Source: Gammaproteobacteria bacterium
Lineage (GTDB): Bacteria; Pseudomonadota; Gammaproteobacteria; Competibacterales; Competibacteraceae
Reading direction: 5' to 3'
Length of the DNA stretch: 8,919 bases
Assembly (NCBI GenBank): GCA_003562535.1
Contig: PWUP01000166.1
Span: forward strand, 1-8,919
Shown piece by piece: positions 1-6,189 of this stretch. The notes under the pieces were generated by a model. It was given only the letters and a program-made list of their open reading frames with translations, was not told where the DNA came from and searched no databases. The translations under genes were made by a program, and so were the position numbers. The first letter of the stretch is position 1, and each line of letters starts with the position of its first letter.

Positions 1-531
1 CGCTTCCGCGAATTCCTGCGCCTGACCTTTGGCGCCGAGCACTTCCAAGAGAACCTAGCGTTCATCGAGCAGGCTCTGGGCAAGCCGGTCCGCAAGTATT
101 TCCTCAAGGACTTCTACAAAGACCACGTCCAGCGCTACAAAAAGCGCCCGATCTACTGGCTGTTCTCCAGCCCCAAGGGCCGCTTCAACGCGCTGATCTA
201 CCTGCACCGCTACCGGTCTGACACGGTCAGCGTGATCCTCAACGAGTACCTGCGCGAGTACGTCACCAAGCTGGGCGCGCGCATCGAGCAACTGGAGCAA
301 ATCGAAGCCTCGGCCAGCACCAGCGCCCGCGACAAGACCGCCGCACTGAAAGAGATCAAGCAACTGCGCGACACCGTGGCCGAGCTGGCAGACTGGGAGC
401 GCAAAGTCCTGCTGCCCCTAGCCACCGAACGCATCGTCATCGACCTCGACGACGGCGTCAAGGCCAACTACCCCAAGTTCGGCCCGGCGCTGGCTAAGAT
501 TCCGGGATTATCGGCCTCGGGGGGTAAATAA
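1..531 (+). CDS. pglX: BREX system adenine-specific DNA methyltransferase PglX, C-terminal part
   Basis: This is the last 176 codons of a gene that enters from the left edge, in frame from base 1 to the TAA at 529-531. The translation carries stretches I recognise from the C-terminus of BREX type-1 PglX proteins: YKKRPIYWLFSSPKG (about residues 47-61 of the fragment), then ALIYLHRYRSDTVS, then LATERIVIDLDDGVKANYPKFG near the end. A charged, heptad-like helical stretch (about residues 85-135, rich in Glu, Lys, Leu and Ala) lies between them. PglX methylates host DNA so that BREX blocks only unmodified phage DNA. Full-length proteins are about 1,200 residues, so the catalytic methyltransferase motifs lie outside the window. 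In a 40-codon sample from the start of the fragment, 33 codons end in G or C, against about 24 of 40 at the start of the next gene. This suggests separate ancestry. No pglZ or brxL follows. The family call is firm; the BREX subtype is inferred. Confidence 0.88.
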   Translation, partial: RFREFLRLTFGAEHFQENLAFIEQALGKPVRKYFLKDFYKDHVQRYKKRPIYWLFSSPKGRFNALIYLHRYRSDTVSVILNEYLREYVTKLGARIEQLEQIEASASTSARDKTAALKEIKQLRDTVAELADWERKVLLPLATERIVIDLDDGVKANYPKFGPALAKIPGLSASGGK

Positions 532-537
532 TGCACC

Positions 538-570
538 TGTCGGGCAACGCTGCGCTTATGCCCGACCTAC
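538..570. repeat. REP-like palindromic repeat, copy 1
   Basis: Arms GTCGGGCA (539-546) and TGCCCGAC (559-566) are perfect 8-bp inverted repeats around a 12-base loop containing CGCTGCGC. The 33 bases match the reverse complement of 6125-6157 at 32 positions. The element starts 6 bases after the pglX stop, and a run of five T follows at 573-577, so it might also act as a terminator for pglX. Short GC-rich palindromes of this kind, scattered between genes in both orientations, are typical of REP elements mobilised by RAYT/TnpA-REP transposases. No such transposase is in the window. Confidence 0.8.
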
Positions 571-702
571 CGTTTTTGTCCGGTGATCCGCTTGAATGGC
601 TATAAAGGCAATGCAGACTGATTCTAATCGGCGGACTACTTGCATAAATACGGTCAGTCCGTTAGCTTTGAATCATCTATCTGCTGAACAATGCCTGATT
701 CC

Positions 703-1479
703 ATGCGACGTGTTGTGTTCAATCAAAAAGGCGGGGTGGGCAAAACCACTCTGGTGTGTAATCTCGCGGCCATCGGCGCGGCTCAAGGGCGGCGCACGCT
801 GATTGTCGATCTCGACCCACAAGCGAATTGCAGCCATTATCTGTTGGGTCAGGCGGCGGAATCGCCCGGTGTTACCGGCTTTTTCGAACAACACTTGAGT
901 TTCCGGCTTAACCCACAGTCCCCTCAAGAATTTATTCAGAGCACCGCGTGGCAACATTTGCATCTGCTGGCTTCTGATCCCACGCTGGACGAGCTCGAAT
1001 CCAAGCTGGAAAGCCGCTATAAAATGTTCAAACTGCGCGAAGCGCTCGATGAGTTGCACACGCACTACGACGATATCTGGCTGGACACCCCACCGAAACT
1101 GGGTTTTTTTGCCCGCACCGGTCTGATTGCTGCCGAACGCTGTCTGATTCCGTTCGACTGTGATGCGTTCTCCCGCCGCGCCCTATACGGTCTGCAATCG
1201 GTATTGCAGGAAATTCGCACGGATCATAATCCACAACTGCGCTTGGAAGGGGTGATTGTCAATCAGTATCAACCGCGTGCTCGCCTGCCACGGCAGCTCG
1301 TAGATGAATTGCGCAGCGAGGGCTTACCGATACTGGAACCGTTTCTCAGTGCGTCGGTGCGGATTCGTGAATCTCATCAACACGCCCAACCCTTAATACA
1401 GCTCTGTCCGCAACATAAATTGACGCAACAGTTTAACGCCCTCTATCAACGCTTGCAGTGTGAATCGACTTCGGTATAG
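703..1479 (+). CDS. Orphan ParA/MinD-family P-loop ATPase
   Basis: This is a ParA-superfamily ATPase of 258 residues. The deviant Walker A motif KGGVGKTT is at residues 9-16, with both the signature lysine (K9) and the P-loop lysine (K14). Then come the switch-I-like DLDPQAN (36-42) and a Walker B-like strand ending IWLDTPP (125-131). Later blocks IPFDCDAFSRRALYGL and VIVNQYQPRA fit a chromosomal ParA paralogue that I associate with Pseudomonas-like genomes, whose proteins begin MRRVVFNQKGG. That is why I start at ATG 703. An in-frame ATG at 691 would add four residues, and neither start has a clear Shine-Dalgarno sequence. No parB gene, parS-like repeat or plasmid gene is visible, so a role in DNA partition is not shown; such orphans often position other cargo. 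The AcuI-like gene follows 39 bases downstream on the same strand and may share its transcript. The family call is firm; the cargo is unknown. Confidence 0.87.
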   Translation: MRRVVFNQKGGVGKTTLVCNLAAIGAAQGRRTLIVDLDPQANCSHYLLGQAAESPGVTGFFEQHLSFRLNPQSPQEFIQSTAWQHLHLLASDPTLDELESKLESRYKMFKLREALDELHTHYDDIWLDTPPKLGFFARTGLIAAERCLIPFDCDAFSRRALYGLQSVLQEIRTDHNPQLRLEGVIVNQYQPRARLPRQLVDELRSEGLPILEPFLSASVRIRESHQHAQPLIQLCPQHKLTQQFNALYQRLQCESTSV

Positions 1480-1518
1480 AACAACGACCTAACCTCTGAT
1501 GAACAGGAGAATACAATA

Positions 1519-2514
1519 ATGAGCGCTACCTTCCCCGCCCTATGGATTACTGAAACCGCCGAAGGCGTTTTCCAACGCGATCTCATCGAACGCCCTACCG
1601 ACGATCTGCCTGACGGTGAGGTTCTGGTCAAAGTCAGTTATTCGGCCTTGAATTATAAAGACGCCCTCTCAGCCAGCGGTAATAAAGGCGTGACCCGGCG
1701 TTTTCCCCATACCCCAGGTATCGATGCGGCTGGCGTCGTCGCTGAAAGCCGCAGCGCCGATTTTCCGCCCGGCACAGAAGTCTTGGTCACTAGTTATGAT
1801 CTGGGCATGAACACCAGCGGCGGCTTTGCAGGCTATATCCGTGTACCCGCTAACTGGGTCGTCCCCTTGCCCGCCGGACTGACCTTGCAAGAAAGCATGA
1901 TTCTCGGCACAGCGGGACTGACTGCGGCGATCTCTGTCCATAAGCTGCGCCATGCTGGAGTCACCCCCGAGCATGGCGAAGTGCTGGTCACGGGTGCCTC
2001 AGGCGGCGTTGGTTCGTTGGGAGTCGCGATCTTAGCGCAGCTCGGCTACACCGTCATCGCCGGTACAGGCAAGACGGCAGCACAGGACTGGTTACGTGGT
2101 CTCGGTGCTAAGGGCTTTGTCAGCCGTGAGGCTTTGCTCGACACCTCCGGCAAACCGCTGCTTAAACCCCAATGGGCTGGGGTGCTGGATACCGTTGGTG
2201 GTGAGGTACTGGCCACCGCCCTGAAAACCACCCAACCCCACGGAGCCATTGCCTGCTGCGGTAATGTGGCGTCGATCAAATTACCCACTACGGTTTTCCC
2301 ATTCATTTTACGCGGTATTGATTTACTCGGCGTGGACTCACAGAACTACCCCATGGCGCAACGCCGTGAGCTGTGGACTAAGCTGGCTACAGAATGGAAA
2401 CCCGCCAATCTGGCCAGTGTGATGACGGCAGCGGATCTGACGACACTGAAAGATCGCTGGATCGATGCAATTCTTGCTGGTGAGGTGCAAGGCCGGGTTG
2501 TGGTGCAGGTGTAA
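1519..2514 (+). CDS. acuI: YhdH/AcuI-type acrylyl-CoA reductase (NADPH), MDR family
   Basis: This is a medium-chain dehydrogenase/reductase of 331 residues, close to the usual YhdH/AcuI length of about 325-330. The N-terminal GroES-like domain carries VKVSYSALNYKDALSASG (residues 37-54) and PHTPGIDAAGVV (63-74). The Rossmann domain has the glycine-rich nucleotide loop TGASGGVGS (157-165). The block VLDTVGG and the ending GEVQGRVVVQV are also family-typical. No structural-zinc cysteine cluster is visible, which fits the zinc-free quinone-oxidoreductase branch. Characterised relatives reduce acryloyl-CoA to propionyl-CoA with NADPH in the cytoplasm, detoxifying this electrophile during DMSP or 3-hydroxypropionate metabolism. 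The start is supported by AGGAGA at 1505-1510, eight bases before the ATG. No acryloyl-CoA-forming gene lies nearby, so the physiological substrate is inferred from family membership, and a general enone or quinone reductase remains possible. Confidence 0.88.
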   Translation: MSATFPALWITETAEGVFQRDLIERPTDDLPDGEVLVKVSYSALNYKDALSASGNKGVTRRFPHTPGIDAAGVVAESRSADFPPGTEVLVTSYDLGMNTSGGFAGYIRVPANWVVPLPAGLTLQESMILGTAGLTAAISVHKLRHAGVTPEHGEVLVTGASGGVGSLGVAILAQLGYTVIAGTGKTAAQDWLRGLGAKGFVSREALLDTSGKPLLKPQWAGVLDTVGGEVLATALKTTQPHGAIACCGNVASIKLPTTVFPFILRGIDLLGVDSQNYPMAQRRELWTKLATEWKPANLASVMTAADLTTLKDRWIDAILAGEVQGRVVVQV

Positions 2515-2549
2515 TTTTTTACTTGCCGTGATCACAACAGTTTGCTAAT

Positions 2550-2602
2550 TTTCCTTAAATTCAAAAATTTTTACCTTTCCAATAAACTGTAATTTAAGGA
2601 AA
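2550..2602 (+). promoter_or_regulatory. Inverted repeat that would mask the Shine-Dalgarno site of the rlpA-like gene
   Basis: TTTCCTTAAATT at 2550-2561 and AATTTAAGGAAA at 2591-2602 are exact reverse complements: 12 bp with a 29-base AT-rich loop. The right arm contains the only good Shine-Dalgarno sequence (AAGGA, 2596-2600) for the gene starting at 2607. If this stretch is transcribed, the ribosome site would be paired. The stem is mostly A-U, so it could melt readily, as RNA thermometers do. A second short anti-SD, TTTCC at 2576-2580, and a palindrome AAAAATTTTT at 2563-2572 lie in the loop. The repeat is seen directly; regulation is inferred. Confidence 0.45.
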
Positions 2603-2606
2603 TATG

Positions 2607-2963
2607 ATGAAAAAATGTCTTGTTTGTCTGCTGTTATTTGCCTGTAGTCTAGGTAAAAGTTCGCTGGCTATGGCCGAGCGCGGCTATGCCAGCTTTTATC
2701 ATGACAAATTTCATGGCCGTACCACCGCCTGCGGACAGCGTTTCGATCAATCACGATTGACAGCGGCACATAGGCGCTTGCCCTGCGGGACACGGGTACG
2801 CGTTACCCGCCCAGATACCGGTCAGTCGGTGGTCGTCACGATTAATGATCGTGGCCCCTTTGTGCGCGGTCGGGTCATTGATCTCAGTAAATCTGCGGCC
2901 CGTCAACTGGAAATGATCCGCTTGGGTGTGGTGCCGGTGCAAGTCACGGTGTTGGACAGCTAA
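2607..2963 (+). CDS. Secreted RlpA-like double-psi beta-barrel protein, no SPOR domain
   Basis: This is a small exported protein of 118 residues. An N-terminal Lys-Lys and hydrophobic core (residues 1-20) end in AMA, with likely signal-peptidase I cleavage after residue 23. LFAC at residues 10-13 resembles a lipobox only weakly. The rest is a single RlpA-type double-psi beta barrel: GYASFYHDKFHGRTTACG, then LTAAHRRLPCGTRVRV (51-66), then VTINDRGPFVRGRVIDLS (77-94). RlpA proteins are lytic transglycosylases that cut glycan strands lacking stem peptides at the septum, but they normally carry a C-terminal SPOR domain, which is absent here. C42 and C60 replace the common Ser and Phe of these motifs and could form a disulfide. 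Gln44 stands where many RlpA proteins have Glu. I prefer ATG 2607 because AAGGA lies six bases upstream; ATG 2604 would leave only three. The gene overlaps the convergent amidase by 20 bp. Fold is firm; enzymatic activity is uncertain. Confidence 0.85.
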   Translation: MKKCLVCLLLFACSLGKSSLAMAERGYASFYHDKFHGRTTACGQRFDQSRLTAAHRRLPCGTRVRVTRPDTGQSVVVTINDRGPFVRGRVIDLSKSAARQLEMIRLGVVPVQVTVLDS

Positions 2964-4371
2964 ACCATTGCGGATCAATCGGCGTCCAAGGGCCGCCCAG
3001 TTGCTGTTCTAACAAGGCAGCGGCAGCCAGCAGTTGAGCCTCACCACGCGGCGGAGCCACCAATTGTACGCCGACCGGCAACCCCGTTGCAGTAAAACCG
3101 GCCGGCAATGACAGCACTGGGCAGCCGGTCAACGTCAAGACGAAGGTGATGGCAATCCAGTGAACGTAATTATCAAAGCGCTGGCCGTTGAGCGATTCAA
3201 GATAGCGCACCTCGGCGGCAAACGGTGGGACAATGGCTGTGGGGCAGAGCAACAAATCGTAATCGCCGAAAAACCGCGCCATGGCTTGGCACAGCTCGCC
3301 CCGAACGAGTTCAGCTTGGGCTAAATCAGCGGCAGTCAGTGCCAATCCCTTTTCGATATTCCAGATGACTTCTGGCTTCAAGTGTTGACGATATTGGTGC
3401 AAATGCGGTTGATGCCAACCGGCAAACAACGCCGCGCGCAGAATTTGAAAGCTATCGATGGCCGAGGAAAAATCCGGTATCACGGCGGCATCGGTATCAA
3501 CCTGGGTGCCCAGTGCAGCAAACTGTTCAGCGGCTTGCTGACACAGAGTAGCTACCTCGTTATCGACCGGAACAATGCCCAAATTTGGACTGAACGCCAC
3601 CCGCTGTGGGGGGACAGCCTGCTGCACCGCTTGCAAAAACGCCTGAGCTGGAGCGGGAATGGCTAGCGGATCATGCGGATGCGCCCCAACCATCGCATCC
3701 AACATCAGGGCACAATCGGCGACAGTACGCGCCAAGGGTCCATCGACCATCAAAGTATCCCAGGGCAAGGTACGCGGCCCACTGGCCACCCGACCCGGGC
3801 TGGGTCGTAGCCCCACTACGCTGTTAAAACTCGCCGGAGTGCGCAGACTGCCGCCCAGATCAGAACCGGTGGCTAGCCACGCCTGTCCTGCGGCCAGTGC
3901 CGCCGCCGAGCCACCCGAAGACCCGGCCACTGATTTGCGCGTATCCCAAGGGTTACGGGTGGTGCCTAACACGTCGTTAAAGGTGCTGGCTCCAGCCCCA
4001 AATTCTGGAGTATTGGTTTTACCCAGCACAATGGCCCCTTGGTTTTCCAACCGCTGGACTAAGATATCGGACTGCTGAGGAATATGCTCTGCATAAATGG
4101 ATGAACCGTAGGTGGTGCGTACTCCGGCTACATCAGTGAGGTCTTTTACCAGTATCGGCAAGCCATGCAACAATCCACGGGGACGCTGCCCGGCCATGAT
4201 GGCTTGAGCATGTTGCCGCGCCCGCTCCAGGCATAGCGTGGGGGTCGCATTGAGCGCGGCATCAGTGGCGGCAATCCGTTCAGCGGCACAATTCACCAGC
4301 TCCAGAGGGGACACCACCCCCTGTTTTAGCCCCTCTACAGCGGCCACTGCCGTCGAACGATATCCAATCAT
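2944..4371 (-). CDS. Amidase-signature family hydrolase
   Basis: This is an amidase-signature enzyme of 475 residues, the usual length for bacterial amidases of this family. It hydrolyses C-N bonds of amides through a Ser-cisSer-Lys triad. All three residues are present with family spacing: K76 in LPILVKDLTDV, S151 in AGSSGGSAAALAAG, and nucleophile S175 in TGSDLGGSLRTPA. The C-terminal block GCPVLSLPAGFTATGLPVGVQLV is also typical. No signal peptide is seen, so it should be cytoplasmic. It is a stand-alone amidase rather than GatA, since no gatB or gatC is adjacent. The substrate cannot be read from sequence. The start is supported by an AGAGGA-like site about nine bases upstream of the ATG on the minus strand. 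It is divergent from the solute-binding protein gene, so it may process a substrate brought in by that transporter. This is an inference from position. Its 3' end overlaps the rlpA-like gene. Confidence 0.88.
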   Translation of the reverse strand: MIGYRSTAVAAVEGLKQGVVSPLELVNCAAERIAATDAALNATPTLCLERARQHAQAIMAGQRPRGLLHGLPILVKDLTDVAGVRTTYGSSIYAEHIPQQSDILVQRLENQGAIVLGKTNTPEFGAGASTFNDVLGTTRNPWDTRKSVAGSSGGSAAALAAGQAWLATGSDLGGSLRTPASFNSVVGLRPSPGRVASGPRTLPWDTLMVDGPLARTVADCALMLDAMVGAHPHDPLAIPAPAQAFLQAVQQAVPPQRVAFSPNLGIVPVDNEVATLCQQAAEQFAALGTQVDTDAAVIPDFSSAIDSFQILRAALFAGWHQPHLHQYRQHLKPEVIWNIEKGLALTAADLAQAELVRGELCQAMARFFGDYDLLLCPTAIVPPFAAEVRYLESLNGQRFDNYVHWIAITFVLTLTGCPVLSLPAGFTATGLPVGVQLVAPPRGEAQLLAAAALLEQQLGGPWTPIDPQWFSCPTP

Positions 4372-4384
4372 TTTAATAATCCTC

Positions 4385-4413
4385 TATACTGTTGTGGCCT
4401 AAATTAACCACAA
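4385..4413. promoter_or_regulatory. Candidate -10 box and operator-like dyad between divergent amidase and binding-protein genes
   Basis: The 58-base divergent spacer contains TATACT (4385-4390), a 5/6 match to a sigma-70 -10 box reading rightward. No good -35 is present at the expected distance, so an activator may be needed. Just downstream, TTGTGG (4392-4397) and CCACAA (4408-4413) form a perfect 6-bp inverted repeat with a 10-base spacer. A dyad at the expected transcription start would be well placed as an operator. The dyad and box are seen in the sequence; function is inferred. Confidence 0.35.
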
Positions 4414-4429
4414 AATAGGAGCAAACCGT

Positions 4430-6028
4430 TTGAAGTCTTTACCCATACTGAGCACCTTGGTGCTACCTGTCGCGTTGCTGACCACTCCGGCCTTAGCTCA
4501 AGAGCGGGTCGCACCGGTTGAATTGATCACCACCACGGAAGCCTATGATCCCATCCGCTACGAAGCGGCGTTTATTATCGCCGACGCATGGCGGGAATTG
4601 GGTGTAGATGTTACCGTGCGGCCTACGGAATTCCGTACCGCTTTGGATCGATTGTACAGCAATCAAGATTTTGATGCGGTGATTCTGGGCTGGAGTGGCC
4701 GAGTGGATCGGCTGGATCCGCAATTTTTTCTCGGTACTTTAGATTCGCGCCAGTCCGAACTCGGCGGCAATAACCCGGGCGGTTACATCAACCCCGAATA
4801 CGACGCCTTATACGATGCCCAGTCACAGCAATTTGATCCCGATGACCGCCGCGATATTGTCTGGGAAATGCAGGAACTGTATATGCCGGATATACCGACG
4901 GTCGTGCTGTTTCATCGCGACGAGGTGGTGGCCTATAACCATAATACCTTCGCCGATATTCCGGTGATGGCCGGTGAGGGCTTGTACAGCGAATGGACAC
5001 CGTTACAGGCGCGGCCTCTGACCGATCGTGCCGTGCTGCGCATTGGCGGTCCGCAAGAACCGGACAATGTCAATCCGCTGGATTCCACTTCAGTGTGGGG
5101 ATGGAAGTGGATGCGCATGTATTACGACCGCTTAGTGCGTTTGAGTGCTGAGGTGGAGCCGGTGCCGTGGGCGGCGGTGGCCGTCACCCCTGTGGATGAA
5201 ACCACGGTGGATGTGACTCTGCGCGAAGGCATGCGTTTCCATGACGGCGAGCCGGTAACAGCGGCGGATGTGGCGTTTACGTTCAACTATTACATGACCC
5301 AGGATTATTCCTATTTTAACGCCTATCTGGCTCCGTTGGCCGCAGTGGAGCAAACGGGCGAATTGTCGGTGCGCTTTACCCTCAGCGAACCGTCAGCACC
5401 CTTTGCCGTAGTCACCCTATCGCAGATTCCCATTTTGCCGCAACACATCTGGCAGCACATTGACAATCCGGGTGAACTGGCACCACAAGACATTCCCACC
5501 ATTGGTTCTGGGCCATTTCGTTTTGCCCGCTATGATCGTGGTGAATTCATGAGCCTGAGCCGCAATGACGATCACTTCTCTGCGGATACTACCGCACTGG
5601 AAGGGGTAGAATTCATCATCTATGCCGATATGGAGGGCGTGTTCACGGGGTTGTTGACCGAGCAAATTGATATGACCGCTTGGCGTATGGAGCCGGGCCA
5701 AATTCCCTTAGCCGAAGCTGAGGACCATCTCACGGTGATCAGTGTGCCCGATTTTGGTTATTTTCATTTGACCTATAATCTACGCCGTGAGCCGTTTGAC
5801 GACCGAGCCGTCCGGCGCGCCTTAACCATGGCGATGGATCGCGAGCGCATGGTGAATGTCTTACTGGATGGACGCGGTGAAGTCGGCACTACCGTGGTTG
5901 CGCCGGTCAATGCCTTCTGGCATAACCCGTTCACTGAGCGTTTTGATTTCGATATGGACGCGGCACGCGCCGAGCTAGACGCTGCGGGCTATACTTGGGA
6001 TGCTGAAGGGCGCTTGTTGCGGCCTTAA
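4430..6028 (+). CDS. ABC transporter solute-binding protein, family 5 (DppA/OppA-like), apparently circularly permuted
   Basis: This is a 532-residue periplasmic binding protein for a peptide/nickel-type ABC importer. It starts at TTG with AGGAG (4417-4421) eight bases upstream. The signal peptide is residues 1-23, cleaving after PALA. The segment order is unusual. Residues 30-196 match the part that normally closes the protein: VELITTTEAYDP, ADAWRELGVDVTV, DAVILGWSGRVDRLDPQFFL, NNPGGYINPEYDAL, VVLFHRDEVVAYN and EWTPL. Residues 200-532 then match the normal beginning and middle: AVLRIGGPQEPDNVNPL (201-217), the family signature LREGMRFHDGEPVTAADVAFTF starting at 264, IGSGPFRFARY, DDRAVRRALTMAMDRERMV, and a final AAGYTWDAEGRL, where ordinary members continue into the segment found here at the front. 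Total length is normal for the family, so nothing seems lost. The likely permease partner starts at 8627, beyond katG. Family is firm; the permutation is my reading against remembered DppA; substrate is unknown. Confidence 0.9.
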   Translation: MKSLPILSTLVLPVALLTTPALAQERVAPVELITTTEAYDPIRYEAAFIIADAWRELGVDVTVRPTEFRTALDRLYSNQDFDAVILGWSGRVDRLDPQFFLGTLDSRQSELGGNNPGGYINPEYDALYDAQSQQFDPDDRRDIVWEMQELYMPDIPTVVLFHRDEVVAYNHNTFADIPVMAGEGLYSEWTPLQARPLTDRAVLRIGGPQEPDNVNPLDSTSVWGWKWMRMYYDRLVRLSAEVEPVPWAAVAVTPVDETTVDVTLREGMRFHDGEPVTAADVAFTFNYYMTQDYSYFNAYLAPLAAVEQTGELSVRFTLSEPSAPFAVVTLSQIPILPQHIWQHIDNPGELAPQDIPTIGSGPFRFARYDRGEFMSLSRNDDHFSADTTALEGVEFIIYADMEGVFTGLLTEQIDMTAWRMEPGQIPLAEAEDHLTVISVPDFGYFHLTYNLRREPFDDRAVRRALTMAMDRERMVNVLLDGRGEVGTTVVAPVNAFWHNPFTERFDFDMDAARAELDAAGYTWDAEGRLLRP

Positions 6029-6075
6029 GCGCCTTCTTCAAGCTAAGCGTAAGCGGTCAGCCCCCCTGCCTTCAG

Positions 6076-6110
6076 CTCCCTCTCCCTTTGGGAGGGGTTG
6101 GGGTGAGGGG
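6076..6110. repeat. Second REP-like hairpin repeat (CCTCTCCC/GGGAGGGG type)
   Basis: CCTCTCCC (6079-6086) pairs with GGGAGGGG (6090-6097) across a TTT loop, with one G-U pair, followed by the G-rich tail TTGGGGTGAGGGG (6098-6110). From general knowledge, very similar hairpins are scattered between genes in many gammaproteobacterial genomes. It lies in the convergent spacer between the binding-protein gene and katG. No T-run follows on either strand, so it is not a classic intrinsic terminator, though it could still stall transcription. Only this copy is in the window. Confidence 0.6.
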
Positions 6111-6124
6111 CTTTGAATAGAGCG

Positions 6125-6157
6125 GTAGGTCGGGCAAAAGCGCAGCGTTGCCCGACA
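6125..6157. repeat. REP-like palindromic repeat, copy 2 (inverted relative to copy 1)
   Basis: Arms GTCGGGCA (6129-6136) and TGCCCGAC (6148-6155) flank a loop with GCGCAGCG. The element equals the reverse complement of 538-570 except for one base in the loop. It lies 28 bases beyond the first REP-like hairpin and about 30 bases from the katG stop codon. It may protect the 3' ends of the two converging transcripts, as REP hairpins can. Confidence 0.8.
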
Positions 6158-6189
6158 TCATAGGCTATACGCGACTTACAGCCTACGGT

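Noticed and set aside
576..606. Possible promoter for parA: TTGTCC and TATAAA
   Set aside because: The -10 is fair but the -35 is poor and the 19-base spacing is long, so I did not list it as a feature.
632..661. Inverted repeat CGGACT / AGTCCG upstream of parA
   Set aside because: Only 6 bp with an 18-base loop; weak and not linked to a promoter or start.
2528..2535. Perfect 8-bp palindrome GTGATCAC after acuI
   Set aside because: It resembles a CRP half-site pair, but the TGA and TCA halves have no 6-base spacer, and short palindromes are common by chance.
6073..6110. Intrinsic terminator for the binding-protein gene
   Set aside because: The hairpin is strong but no T-run follows on either strand, so it is better described as a repeat element.
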